Source of the DNA: Asterias amurensis
Lineage: Eukaryota > Echinodermata > Asteroidea > Forcipulatida > Asteriidae
DNA length: 64,000 nt
Assembly: GCF_032118995.1 (NCBI RefSeq)
Contig: NC_092657.1
Span: 741,891-805,890, forward strand
Reading direction: 5' to 3'
Shown here: positions 48,268-62,400 of the stretch, one piece after another
Position numbering within the stretch: position 1 is the stretch's first letter
Layout: every line of letters starts with the position of its first letter
Position numbers and translations under genes: made by a program
Notes under the pieces: generated by a model
What the model was told of the DNA's origin: nothing
What the model saw: only the letters and a program-made list of their open reading frames with translations
The model's database searches: none

Positions 48268-49925
48268 CTTGGAAGTGTTTAGTTGAGCTAGCCTCCTGGT
48301 TTAATTGAATATAAAGTTCTAGAGCCGGATCACGGCGACGCCTTTAAGGTGAAACGGTTACACCTGGATTAATCAGGAAGATAAAATGGTATTGAAAGGT
48401 TAGAGGTTGAGTCCGATAATATTAATATTTGGTTTCACTATTTGTTTTCCTTTGCCAATTGAAGAAATCAAGGTTATTTTTACTCTGTGAACATTTACAC
48501 TTTTGTTTGGAACAGTCTTTCATATTTTCCGTTGCTGCCTCATAATTAATAATGAAACAGTCTATTGATGATGAAACTTCAAACTTATCTGAAAACACAA
48601 CCACCAATATTCATTTTCTACGTTCAATGTAAAGAAATATAATGGTAACCCACACTTTCATAATGAAATAGCCGTAAATCTAGGCCTACAAGTACTTATA
48701 AATCTATGAATACTAGAAATACGAAACAGTGCTCTCCCTTAACAGTGGTGCACTGGGCGAATACCATCTAAAATACCTGAGGACTGGTCGGTCAATAGTC
48801 ACTCTAAGTGGTCCAGCTAGCTAGTTCACTGTTTAAAAGCATCCCTATTATAAATAGGAAATAACAGTGTGGGGAGCCGGTCTTCAGTGTGTGGTAATGA
48901 CCGGTTATTGGCTGCCCGCTGTTAATGGACCAAGCAAAATGCTAGGTCCATTAACAGTGGCCAGCAACCATAACCAATTGTAACCAATATCACATAACAT
49001 GTAAATACACCAACAATTTACATTGCTGTGACTGGTGCGTGCCCCACCCATTTTTTGCTTAGCATAGAATTTGCTAAGCAGTGTTTTCTGCTTAACAGCT
49101 TTATTACACTGGGCCCAGGACAACATAAGCCATGCCATCTGTGTGGAATAGCTGTGTAATTCCATGCACGGGTGATTTAAAACATAATAGCCTAATAGCT
49201 AGTTTTCAATATACACCATCTGAATTGTTCATACGCTAAAGGCATGCCTTGTGTGAAAATAAAAATGCAGTATGAAAGTTCAAACTAAATAAATGGACAG
49301 GTTTGGGCAAGTCCCCAAACTCAAAGTTTAATACCAGTTTCCTGTTCCGTTGCCAAACAAAGCGATTCAGAATTTCATATTATTCAAATAAAAAAATCAC
49401 CCAGAAACCAAATGAGCAGTGGCTTGCTGCATGCATAAATACATACTAGGCGTTGAACAACACTAAGAAACTGACACACTATAAACAATCCATTTTGCAT
49501 TTTACATGCTTTCAGTGAAATTAAACACTTCAACATAAACTGTACTTTGTATTCAGTTGACTACACCCTCAACGTGCAATGTAATTTGTGAAGAATAAAA
49601 AATTAAAATAACATACTCATATCCTTGTTTGTACAATAAATGGTCATATGTTTGGAACCAATGATAAAATAACCACTGAAAAAAGGGTACATGTTTAAAT
49701 TCTGTCCCTCTTTGAACAGGGAAACAAAGCAGCGCAGTATGCCTATGTGAGTGCATGCACCGTGCAAGCTACACAATGGGCATCCCACGCTTACAATCTA
49801 GTATTGCAAGTTTAAATATTTTTTTTAAAAGCGTTTGTGCATGACATCCCATTTCTTCCGTCATTAACTGGTTACAAATTTATTCAATGAAACCAACAAG
49901 TATTTGGCACTCTTTAAAAACTTAA
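48268..49925. other. Region upstream of ARF6; no exon identified
   Basis: Should hold the ARF6 promoter. A hairpin, CCCGCTGTTAATGGACC and its inverse GGTCCATTAACAGTGGCC, lies at 48916-48964, followed by a GGGCCCAG-ended remnant to 49118. From 49120 to 49920 nothing is recognised. Confidence 0.4.
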
Positions 49926-50293
49926 AAGCCATTGGACACTTTCGGAACAGAACAAAAATTAAAAGTTCACATATTTACAAATAACTTACAGGGTTTACAG
50001 AAGGTAATGGCGAAAGACTTCTCTTGAATTATTACTCCATGAAATGCTTTACTTTTTGAGAAAACATTAAAACAATATCAATTCTAAATATCGAGAATTA
50101 CGGGTTTATTTTAAACACATGTAATGACACGGCAAAACGTGCAGAAACAATGGTGGGTTTTCCTGTTATTTTCTCCCGTTTCCGATGACCAATTGAGCCT
50201 AAATTTGTACAGGTTTGTTATTTTACATAATATAAGTTGTGATACACGAAGTGTGGGCTAGACAATACTGTTTACCGAAAGTGTCCAATGGCT
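49926..50293. mobile_element. TTAA-flanked MITE, AGCCATTGGACACTTTCGG family, copy 2
   Basis: Ends AAGCCATTGGACACTTTCGG and CCGAAAGTGTCCAATGGCT with TTAA at 49922-49925 and 50294-50297. Interior matches 28704-29049 (TTTACAGAAGGTAATGG, GATACACGAAGTGTGG). Confidence 0.88.
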
Positions 50294-50837
50294 TTAATGA
50301 GAAACATGACCATCTTAAACTTATGTCATGTTATTTCAACATCCTTAAAATAAACAAATGGATCAGTACACATTTCCTCTTCAACATCTCCACTTACCCA
50401 TAACACAATCCTTAAGATTGTTCGATCATTCCTAGCAAATTTCTTCCCAAAACAAAAATTTACATTACTATCCCTTCCTGGAAGAGAAAAGCTTGTGATT
50501 GAATGAGTGAAGAAGCGATTCGACGCAGTATTTATGTGCAGGAGACAAACCGTTTACGTCAGCCACCAATCATGACGTAAATGAATGATATCCTGCAATG
50601 TTAGTCATCATACTAGTGTCTAGATTCCTAAAAACAAATTAGTTGTTGCTTTAACCATGAAGCGTTAACTTCCAACTCCATGGGGAAAAAGGAAATGCTG
50701 TTTACTGTGTAAATGAATCTACCAGAAGCTGTTAACGAGGCTTGCCAAGTTTAACAACAAAAAGTACAGTACATGGCAGGACTAATACTTCATGGAGGCA
50801 ACAAAGGCGAATACCTCCATGCCCCCTGGTCATTGCC

Positions 50838-51062
50838 TTGGTGCCCTTGAAATGCACAGTAGAAATTTACAATTTCCTCATAAGGTGTCCTTTACCAAGG
50901 AGAAAATGCCTTGGTGCCCTTGCCCTTTCAAAAACCGAGCATACAGGCCTGACATGGCGTGCTTCATTTTTTCAAGGGCAAGGGCACCAAGGCATTTTCT
51001 CCTTAGTAAAAGGGCACCCTTTGAGGCAATTGTAAACTTCTACTGAAGCCTTTTAAGGGCAT
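50838..51062. repeat. Inverted-repeat element, CCAAGGCATTTTCTCCTT arms
   Basis: GGAGAAAATGCCTTGGTGCC and its inverse GGCACCAAGGCATTTTCTCC face each other across about 55 bp. A third, single copy of the right arm is at 51655-51745, and related CCTTGGTGCCC words recur at 58850-59110. Confidence 0.8.
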
Positions 51063-51835
51063 GATGACAGGCCTGCATGTGGCAGCGTTCGCCCTTAATT
51101 GTTGTTCTTTGGCCAGATGCCAGTCAAACCAGACGAGGACTGTTCCAAACTATGTTAAAGTGCACTGGTGCAGGCCACGAAATAACCCACTGCATGCACC
51201 TATCAGCAATGATTTATCAGAGTCAAAATCAATATTTCAACATCATTTGTTTATTTTAAAAAGATATACACAGAGAGGTAGGCCTATTATTAATCAATTG
51301 AAACACACAAGACTGGCGGACTTGTCCAGTAGTTAGTTTACTGGCATTTTATCATCAAATAAACCAAGATTGCATCCTAGGGCTTTTAAAACCATAGATA
51401 AACACTAAGCAAAAACAATTCCAAGGACCTTGTTTCAATTTAGCAAGCTTACACCAAGCTTTAGAAATTGAGTCCAGAATGCCCTTATAGTTTTGAAAAA
51501 TCCTTGAAACCCTGGCAACTGCCCCCCCCCCCACCCAACAAAGCTCTAGCTAAAAAGAAGACATTTACATTTGCAACACCAACATGACCAAGCCTCTAAA
51601 TATGTAACCAACGGCACCCATAGCAGTAGGCCCGACAAGACGTGCTTCATTTTTTAAAGGACAAGGGCACTAAGGCATTTCTCCTTGGTAACAGGGCACC
51701 CTTTGAGGCAATTGTAAACTTCTACGGAAGCCTTTCAAGGGCATGACGACATTGACCAGAGGCATGGAGGCAATGCCCTACGTTGCCTCCGTGAAGTATC
51801 AGGCCTGCATGTGACATTTACATTTGCAACCAACG

Positions 51836-51935
51836 GCACCTTTAGCAATTGCAGTGGTGCCCTGTGCTTTTGCAGTGGTGCCCTGTGCTTTTGCTGTGGT
51901 GCCCTGTGCTTTTGCTGTGGTGCCTTTGCAAATAT
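51836..51935. repeat. Minisatellite, 21-bp unit GCAGTGGTGCCCTGTGCTTTT
   Basis: Four units with CTGTGG/CAGTGG variants. It extends the GGTGCCCT theme of the neighbouring repeats. Confidence 0.85.
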
Positions 51936-51939
51936 TTTC

Positions 51940-54900
51940 CTCACAGAAGTGTTCCTTACCAGAGGAAAACTGCTGTGCCCCCTCGAGAACGAAATTCATG
52001 TAGCTCCTGAGTGTGTTACCACGGTCGTGGTTTTGGTGTCTTGTAAAAATGTTAATTTTCACTTCATATGGGAAGAGTCCTTTGTACAGAAAGTAACCAT
52101 GGCTTTTCAACAACCCAATTCCAAGGATAAAATGGTAATTACCATTGTGTGCCCTTAAGAATAACGGACCAGTGAAGCGACAATGTCAACCTTGTCGTTT
52201 CACTGGTCCATCAGATTTGTAACTACTAGTCCATATTTCACATTAATTAGAGGTGTGTTTCAACACGGAACTAATAGCAAGCTGGCCATTTGGATTTTCA
52301 CTGGTCCTCAGGTGTATTAACTGTCAAAAAACAAACATTAGCTGACATTTTCTTTGCAATGTCGATGAGTTAATAATAACCTCTAAGAGTCCACTGCAGT
52401 CAACTGAAGATCCATGCTTCCGTTATAAACAATTGTTTCAGAATTGAGCATACTGAAATTGGATCTATTTCGACCTCCATGATTCTACACTGCATGCACA
52501 TCATGAACATGTACCTGACATGATGTTGCCTGTTAGTTGACAATATGTGAACCTTTGTGACTTTCCAAACTATGAACTAGTCTATCCAATTCTGCTTCAT
52601 AACAATGGTGTGTTTTAAGCCTACAAATCAATCCTGCATTGTCCTGCCTACATTTTTACATCAGAAAACATGTAAACATAAAATGTAAATGACTCCACGA
52701 TTGTTTCAAGAAATCAAATCACTTAAATGACAGGAGACTTTTTTTTTGATAGAACTAAAAAGAAGTGGATTTTCAACAAGGTCAAGTTATTTTAAACTAT
52801 TCCACCATTAAGAAATAGTCAACTTGATTTTGAACTTCTGCAATAGTTCACTCGCTGCCCGAAAGAATAAGACAACATTCCCTAGGTTAAGGTCTAAATG
52901 CCAAGAACTAATGGACAGATTTGTTGGTTTCAAACACTCGTTGCTAGACGTGGTGCTAGGCATGCTACATAGAACTACGAAAGGGCGTGGAACTTGTAAA
53001 GTTCAAGTGCAGAGTCTAGTCGCAGACGCCAACGCAACCTTGAAGTAAACAAACCTGACCGTTTTGAAGAACAAGATGGCGCATCAAAGAGGGTGATAAT
53101 TCTTGTGAGGGGAGTCAAGTTTTTTACTTACTCACTGTATTTCTTTTTAAAATCTATTTAAATTAAGATTTTTATGCAGAGCATTTTTTCAATCAGACAT
53201 TTTAACAGTCCATGGTTTGTATTTTTACAGAATGAATCATTTGGTATTTTGTAATGAAATATAATAATACATTTAATATAAAATCATCATTAATCATTGT
53301 TATAAAAATATAAAAATATATAAATAAAGAACACAAAATCATGAACAGAAGGATGCACACACATCAACATGACACAACACAACACAACAAACAAGTATGA
53401 ACTACAATTAAAGTCAAATACTCATTCAACAACATGATAAAGACTTAGAAAATGTACAGCTTATGTTTTTAACTTTCTCTAGTTTGACATGTTGCACGCC
53501 CAACGAACAGTTCAACCCACATTTCATATGACACACAACACATACACATGTGTACAAAATGGCACAGGAGACCCGCCATGCTGTTTTCAGTACTCACCAT
53601 GTACAATGCCAATGGCTCTGTGCAGTTTACAATGTAACGCCCAACTTCCGGGATAACACAAGTTCTCGTCAAATTTACCCTCAGAACGATTTGAAATCAC
53701 TTGAAACATTTGTGAGAAGGACAAGAATGACTACGACGTTCGTCTATGCATTTTGGTGACAATACGCAGAGAAATACTACTAGTTTCGGAGGTTTTTGTG
53801 GAAATTTTCAAGGGTTTGCCGGTTTTCCCTATTCGCCAATAGATGGCGGTTGAACTGAATCACTCTATATGGCAATATCAATGCGCTCTAATAAAGTAGT
53901 TCATAATTTGCAATAATTCCAAATTAAAAAGAATTTTGACGGCTTAATTTGCAAAATAACTACCTAATTGTGTGTCTTTTAATTAATAATGAAAATTAAA
54001 AGCAAAATTTTGCTTCAATTCTGGTTTTATTTCTTTTGGCTCATTTATCTAAACACTGTTTAGAGTAAAGTGGCCAGGGCGTGGTGACGTTACCTATACC
54101 CTCGTTCGATCATTTCTTTTTATTGCATAGTGTCACGGCGGGTGTCATTTTGCAGCTTGAGTGACAAGATTGTCAGGAATTAATGTTGGAAATTTAAAAA
54201 ATACATCCTTTAATGGTGAAAATATGTTGTGTTGTCTGCAACAATCTTTGATGAATGGAAAATGTTAACAGGTGTTTTTCTGGTACATGATCGGTAACGT
54301 TGGTGCACAAGGTTTGCATAGAGTTTGATACTGAAAATTAACTGGTATCCAGATAATTACAAGCGCCACCCACGGGGTTCTGATTGTGGCGCGCGCCGAA
54401 ACAACTTTTTTCTTTGACAAAAAAACTATATAAACACGGGGAAAACATTGTTTTACTATTGTTTTAAATTAACTGGATTTAACTTATCGGGCGTATGACG
54501 AAATATTGTGTAAGAAGCCTTGAATGTAATTTTAAAAGATGTCCCTCCCTGCAAGCATGCTGCGTGCGTGTGCCATAGAGGATTTTTTGTTATTTTTTTT
54601 ATTATTATTTTTTTTTTTGGGGGGGGGGGCAGGGGAAGATATTTTCTCATTGACAAACAAATTGAATTTTAAATTTAGCACGAACAAACTTTTCCCTTTC
54701 TACCACGCCTACCAACTGTCACTGAATACTGAAAGGGATTAAATTTAAAATTAAAATAAAAATCACGAAAAAGAAAACAACCATTTTGTTTTTCTACCTT
54801 CCAAAATCGCGCAACGTACACTTTTGGGCTGGCGGTAAAGAGAATAACCCCTTGAAATTTCATGTTTTGATCCCTTGGTTGACGTCACTCCCGGTCTACA

Positions 54901-56275
54901 TAGGTGAGCCCTCTGTGATTAGCTTTTTTTTAAAATAAAGTTGCATGTCATCAATCATGCCGAAAAGAACAGGGGAATATCGCACTCCTAATAATCAGAT
55001 GATGACGTCATTTTTAATGACTGTACGTATGTAATCACTCTTAAAAACCAATTATCCAGCATCAGTAGGCCTACATTTTCTCCATGAGTTGAACACCATT
55101 TTCTAGTTCTAGTTGTTTTTTTTAATTACAACATTTTTCTGAGATATTTAATTTGTTTGCGTGGGTTAAAAAAATAAAAGTGGGCGTGGCCAACGATAGA
55201 ACCACACAACCCCAAAGCTGTATGGCTGGCACATATTTTAGCCATTTTTTCAAACATGATTTCCCATTTTGATTGATCACAAGGTACAATAGATTTAGAA
55301 AACATGATTAAATAACACTTTTTAACGCAGAAAATGCAGAAAAGTCGAAGAACTGGTAATCACTTTGATCTTTGTGAAATACTGCATTCTAAAAATAGCC
55401 CTATGCTTTAATACACAATACCGCATCCAATGGAGTGAAAATAACATCGGAAATGCAATGTGTAGTCATTTCTGTCACGTGAAAAAAATGGAAGGACTGT
55501 TTTGAGTCAAGCCGTGTACGGTACCCTATTCCATCATACACTGTTTATAGAATACAGACTTGAGGGACCAGTCGATATATTAAATGTTATTGCAACTGCT
55601 GATGGGTTGTGCTGCGTAAAATTCTCCGTTTTTTCTCCCCAAAATCAAGGTGAGATTTTAACTGATTTGACTTTCAATGGACGTATAATGGAAGCCCGTA
55701 CAATTATTGACTATTACTCTTTTACTTTAAAGTTTTATGATAGAATAAAAGAGCCTCAAATATAATTTTGTAAATGTAAATAATATTGTTTCACCATTTT
55801 TGTCAACAACCAAAGTTACCAATGAGCCAATCCTTCTGCAATCATGGCAATGTTGTGTTCTTTTCTGATTCTCTGCTTATAATATTGCTCTGGCTGGCGT
55901 TTGTCATTTATATATATCCTTATTTTTATGGATTCTTCAGAGTAATGAAGCAAGTAGAAGTAGACACCTATTTATTTTAGTGTATTCACTCTTTCTTGTT
56001 TTGACTTTTGTGTGTGAAGCGCAATGGTCATCTTTGTTTTGGTTTTTACTCGCACCCCCTTCTTCCACCAGTTCGTCACTACTTACGCGTTCCCGTACCC
56101 ATTGCACTGCACATAGTACGACATTACTCGGGAGTCACCAACTTTCTAAGATGAACTGTACTTGAAATTGAAGGAAGAGAGATAACAAACTTATTCAGTC
56201 ATTCATTCAATCTTAAAAAGAAAAAAGTAAAACCTAAACACAATATTGTTCTTATTGTGTTTCTTTTTATTATTG
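51940..56275. other. Intergenic between ARF6 and V-ATPase subunit C; no gene assigned
   Basis: Mostly AT-rich. 53060-53110 (GAACAAGATGGCGCATCAAA) and 53840-53860 (CAATAGATGGCGGTTGAAC) are the least AT-rich spots and could be promoters or untranslated first exons of the flanking head-to-head genes, but no donor is convincing. At 55466-55765 there is a 100-codon open frame without an ATG near its start and no family resemblance. Confidence 0.35.
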
Positions 56276-56279
56276 GAAA

Positions 56280-56408
56280 AGTTTCCGTATGGCGCCACCA
56301 CTTTTTCATTCGATGTGAAATAATATAGTATCTAATTAACCTCAATGAGATAGGCCTATCCCTTTTTGTAAAAAGGAGTGAAAAAGTGATGGCGCCGTAC
56401 GGAAAGTT
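56280..56408. mobile_element. MITE, TTTCCGTATGGCGCCA ends
   Basis: TTTCCGTATGGCGCCACCAC and its inverse GTGATGGCGCCGTACGGAAA; arms of about 30 bp. It ends 27 bp before the first V-ATPase subunit C coding exon. A smaller hairpin (AACACAATATTG / TTATTGTGTT) is just left at 56236-56262. Confidence 0.85.
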
Positions 56409-56435
56409 ATCCTTATTTTTTTATTGTATTTATAG

Positions 56436-59400
56436 ATGAGTAACTTGACAGAGTTTTGGTTGATCTCTGCTCCTGGGGATAAAACCTGTCAGCAAACATG
56501 GGACAAACTCAACATGACGACATCCAAGCCCGCTCCGATGTCAATGAATCATAAATTCACCATTCCAGACCTCAAGGTCGGAACATTGGACGTTTTGGTT
56601 GGCTTGTCGGATGAGTTGGGGAAATTAGACGCGTATGTTGAGAGGTAAGATTGCTTCGTAGCAACTGCAAACAATGTCATATAAAGCAAAAAAGTGGTGG
56701 GAAGTCATTTTAGAATTACGGACTAGTGAAAGATCTGGCGGACTAGTTAAATGACAAGCTAACTCAACAGGGTCCAATTTCATAGACATGCTAAGCACAA
56801 AAATTTGCTAAGCATGAAATTTCTTCCTTGATAAAAACAGAATTACCAACCAAATTTCCACATGATTATCAGGATAAGCAAACAACAGCTGAATACCAGT
56901 AACAAGCAATATGCAACAAGTGGACATTTGGTTGGTAATCCTGTTTTGATCGAGGAAGAAATTTCATGCTAAGCAAATTTTTGTGCTTAGCAGCTCTATG
57001 AAATTGGGCCCTGGCCAGTCACTGAAAATGTCTGTGTCAAGAGGTGCATACTATCATAATTGTGGGTGGGCTCACAACCCTCGGCCGACCACGCAAGACA
57101 TGACAGAGCTCCGTGTCAAATGGCATGGAACTGCTTGGAGTCGATGTAAGGGATGCGACAGACAGGGTCAAGTGGAGGAGAGCCAATAGGGGGGAAGCAG
57201 GCCAAATCAAAACCGACTGGGCAACGTCCTTAAAATCAACATGATGATGATAATGATTTGGCCTTTTTCTGATTTCAGTTATTAATTAGTGTAAAATGTT
57301 TTCCTTATTTTCTTTGAAGTGTTGCTCATAAATTGGCGCATTACCTTGGAGACGTTCTTGAGGATCAGAAAGATCTTCTTGCAGAGAATCTTACAGCAAG
57401 TGGAGGTATGTCTTAGAGTCTTAAATCATCCCCAATTGCCCCCCCCCTTTAAGTCCCAATTCCTTTAAGTTTCAGCATATGCACCCTAAATTAGCCTTGT
57501 TATGTGGCCCCAATATGTATAATTTGCTTCCACTATTGCCCCGCCCCCTACAGTCATTCCTGTTATTCGCCCCGTATAATGCCTCCTGAAATGGCACTGA
57601 TTCATATTTGTTTCTACAGCATTGCCTCCCTAATTTTGCCTCCATTATTGACCAGTGCCATTACCTTCACTGTTGGTCCTTAGCCCCTAGTACTGTTGGC
57701 CCCAGTATATATTTTCTCTAGTATTGGCCCTCGTCATTGGCCCTAGCCCCTAGTACAAATGCCTTATTATAAGCCCCTAGTTATTGATCCTAGTTATTGA
57801 TCTACATTAATACTACACTTAAGTAGGATTTGAAACTTTGCATGGTGGAGATAAGATATAGAAGAGTTTGCGGTAACACCATGTAATAACAATCTCTAAA
57901 TGAGTTGGGGTGGTTCTGAAAAGAACCGTTGAGTTAACCCAACGGTTCTTTTCAGAACCACCCCAACTCATTTAGAGATTGTTATTACATGGTGTTACCG
58001 CAAACTCTTCTATATAATACTACACTTGTAAACTTTGACTACAGTGGAACTGACGACCTACATCACAAGATTCCAGTGGGACCTAGCGAAGTACCCGATC
58101 AAACAACCCCTCAAGAACATTGCTGAAATCATCTCCAAACAAGTCTCTCAGATGGACTCCGACTTAAAGACAAAAGCATCTGCGTATAATAACCTGAAAG
58201 GCAACCTGCAGAGCTTGGAGAGGAAGGCAACGTAAGTATGAACTTCTGACCTGTGACCATTAGTTTGACCTCCTGACCTGTGACATTAAACCCCTTAACT
58301 AAAACCCATTCCAGGCATTGTACCAATTTACTGACTGACACTCAGGCCCAGTCAGCTGTGCATTTGACTATCCTTACATTACGTTTGAATGTTGTATCAC
58401 ATCTTTCAGTGACTGCTTTGGATACTCATGTACATGTATAAACTTGACAGCCTTTGTTCAACTTGTATTCCTTTTGTAAATATCTTAAGATTTGTTTTTC
58501 GCTTTCTAGGGGAAGTTTACTGACTCGTAACCTTGGCGATCTTGTTAAGAAAGACGACTTTATCACAGAGTCAGAGTACCTCACCACGCTGCTTGTAGTG
58601 GTTCCAAAGTAAGTACAATGCTCAAGAAATATATCAAATATGTTTTATGTGCATTTGACTGGCCCACAAAATGGTCCGTACAATATGACTGATATAATTC
58701 ATAAGTATTAGAATGATTGATTTTCTTTTATAATTTTGAATTTGTAGGCAATCAGTTCACGACTGGGAATCCAAATATGAGAAGTTGGCTGATATGGTTG
58801 TTCCAAAATCAACAAGGTAGGAGACTTTTAAACTCAGGCAGTCGCCTCCATGCCCCCTGGCGCCCCTTAAAATGTTCCAGTTTCACAGAGGCCTCTTGTC
58901 ATTGCCTTGGTACCCCTTTTCCAGTTTCAAGCCTGATACTTCACAGATGCAATGGAGGCAATTGCCTGCATGCCCATGGGACATTGCCTTGGTGCCCCGT
59001 CAATGTTCCAGTTTCAGGTCTAATACTTCACAGAGGCAACATCAGCATTTGCATCCATGCTGTCCATTGCCTCGTGGCCCCTTCAATGTTCAAGTTTCAG
59101 ACCTGATATATCTCAGAGACCTTCTCTCAAATATTTTGTTCTAATCACACTAAAGCTGGCCTCAGGTCGACCTACGATTTTCTTGCGCCCACAACAACAA
59201 CCATCTGAAACGCGCAGATAAAACGTGCTCAGGTCACAACAACTGAGAAATCGTGCGCCAGCCATTGGTTCCTGACCTTCAGGATCACGTCATACAAGTT
59301 GAAAATGTTCTGCTCTTGCGACTGTTAATTTTTTCGAGTGCCTGTTTCAGATTGTCTTAAAATCATAGCAGTTATGCTCGTAAATAATCGCCGACTGAAA

Positions 59401-62400
59401 AGTTCCCAATGGTCTTAACTCAGGCGCAGTGTGATCCTGAAAAGTCAAGGTCGACCTGAAGCTGGCTTTAGATGTATGCATTAACTATCTTGATGTTGAT
59501 GTTGCTGAATTAAGTTTTTCCTCTCTCTTTAGAAAAATCTATGAAGATGGAGAGCATGGACTCTTCACTGTCACACTCTTCCAGAAAGTGGTGGATGAAT
59601 ACAAATTACATGCCAGAGAAAATAGGTTTGTGTTCATGAGAAATTAATCCCCAGCCCTTTCTGTCATTATGAATTATAAGTCAGTAACTTACAAGGAAGT
59701 GCAACTACCTAGGTAATTAAACAACAATACTTATTCTAGTCATTGTGAAATCAGCAGCTAGCCTAGTAGGATTCAAACGGACAACCTTGTGATTGCAAGT
59801 TCTCAGTCTAACCATGGTGGCTTACTTATTATGTATGTTGTTTATATTATATTTCGATGTATTTTTGTATAAATGGTAAAATTTTTAGTGTAATTTTCAT
59901 ATCACATATTTTTAGACACGCAAAACCAAAACGAATTTCACTGTACAAATATTTGTTTTTTACAAGTGACAATAAAACATTATTCTATTCTATTCTACAT
60001 CTCTTTCTTATTACAGTAAGTAAAGAATCATTGAGTTCAAATTATGAATGGGTTTGTTTTTATTTTCTTTGTAGGTTTACAGTAAGAGATTTCACCTACA
60101 ATGAGCAAGCACTGGCTGCTGGAAAAGACCAACTCAACAAACTAGCAGCAGATAAGAAAAGGCAATATGTAAGTAACTGTACATTGTAGAAAGAAATTAT
60201 AATGAGTAAGCTTGTGGATACAGCCATGTGTAAATCTCTTATGGGAGGAGTGTTTGACCAGAATAATATAAACATGGACTATCTTAAAGTTGCTATGTCA
60301 GATTTTTGGCCGATTTGACCCAAAAATTTTAATTTAAAATTCAATAGGTATTTTGATTGGGGTCGAGAAAGTTACAAGCTTTCATTTGAGCCATTGCTCG
60401 AAAAAGTCTGCCAATTATTAGTAGCAGTGAAAGAAAGTGCTCAAAATTAGTTTTTGTCGGGATCCCGACAATATATCACGTGACCAATTCTTATATGTTT
60501 TAAAAGAAACGTTTTAAACTTTTGTCATGATTCCTGACCATTAAAAGTAAAAGTTTAACTTTTTTTCGTTAGAGCGGGTGATACTCTTTGAAATACCATT
60601 CACTCAAAAAAATCTATTTTTTAATGTTTGGGGCCAAAAATCTGACATAGCATCTTTAATTCGATCTATAGTGCACGTCTACTACACCCCAAAAGACCAG
60701 GGGTCGATTTCACAAAAAGTTAGGACTATTCCTAACTTAGGACTAGTCCTAGGAGATATACACATTGCATGGATAGTCCTAAGTTAGGACGAGTAACTGG
60801 TCCTAACTCGAGATAAGACTAGTCCTAACTCTTTGTGAAATCCACCCCAGAATACAGAACTGAAGTGTGTTATCATAATATTTGATCTTATCCTACAATG
60901 ATGTGTGATTATTAGTTAATGATAATTGTTTGACTGTCCATTGTTTCTCTTTTCAGGGTCCACTGGTTAGGTGGTTGAAGATCAACTTTAGTGAAGCTTT
61001 TATGGCGTGGATCCACGTTAAAGCTCTCAGGGTGTTTGTGGAATCAGTGCTAAGGTAATTTCAGACAATTGTTAATAATAATAATGGCTTCTTGTATTTA
61101 GGGCTTAAATCCGTCACTCAGTAACCCATAAAGACACTTTAACACTCAGTACGTGCAGGGTATGCAGAGCTACGTTGTAAAGTATGAGACCAATTCTATT
61201 ACATAGCACCATTTACATGGTGCTGTGGTGTAACATGCAGCCAGTCAAACCATGAACACCGGGTTCTTTTAAGTGCATTACACAACACACTGGACCTACA
61301 GCTTTACATCCCATCCAAAGGATGCAGCAATAATGATTAAAGGCAGTGGACACTATTGGTTATTACTCAAAATAATTATTAGCATAAAACCTTACTTGGT
61401 AGAGAGTAATTGGGAGAGGTTGGTAGTATAAAACATTGTGAGAAACGCCTCCCTCTGAAGTGGAGTAGTTTTCGAGAAAGAAGTAATTTTCCACGAATTC
61501 CAAGTTTAGAATTTGAGGTCTCGAAATCAACCATCTAAACGCACACAACTTCGTGTGACAAGGGTGTTTTTTTCTTTCATAGTTATCTCGCAACTCCGAT
61601 GACCAATCGAGCTCAAATTTTCACAGGTTTGTTATTTTATGCATATGTTGAGGTACAACAAGTGAGAAGACTGGTCTTTGACATTTACTAATAATGTACA
61701 CTAACTTTAAGTGTCTTGCTCAAGGACACAATTGTCATGACTGGGACTCAAACCCACACTCTGCTGAACAGAAACACTGAGAGTCCTTGACTTCACAACT
61801 AGAATCAATTAAATGAAATTACTTGTGCACATGCAGATATGGTTTGCCAGTCAACTTCCAACCCATGCTTCTTCAACCCTACAAGAAATCCCAGAGGAAA
61901 CTTAGAGAGTCATTAGCAGTACTTTATGACCACTTAGACAGCAATGCTGGCACGGCTACGGATGTAAGTATTATAACAACAATTAACCCTAACCCTAACC
62001 CTAAGGGAGTCATTAGCAGTACTTTATGACCACTTAGACAGCAACGCTGGCACGGCTACGGATGTAAGTATTATAATAACAATTCTGCAGCTCGTCTCAT
62101 AACACTCACTAAATATAAAGACTACATTACCCCCAGTCCTTCATTCTTTGCATTGCCTGCAAATTGGCTATTGACCCAATTCACCCGACGTTGTCATCAG
62201 AATAATCTTGGACGCGCCATTTTGGTGGTCAATGTCATTGTGCGTTATTCAGTGAAGTGCGCATTGTAGGCGATGCGCATTTACACTTAAACCTATTGAC
62301 CATGAAAAAGGCGAGTGTGGCACAGGCGCCGCATGTGACTTACGTGCAAGGGGTTAATACAGCAGTTACATGTTGTACGACTCTTGACTGGCACTCCCCA

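Noticed and set aside
55466-55765. 100-codon open frame upstream of the V-ATPase gene
   Set aside because: No ATG near its start, no recognisable domain and no splice partners; left as unexplained rather than called a gene.
61985-62006. Real chromosome end
   Set aside because: Only about three telomere units, internal to a gene intron and flanked by normal gene sequence.
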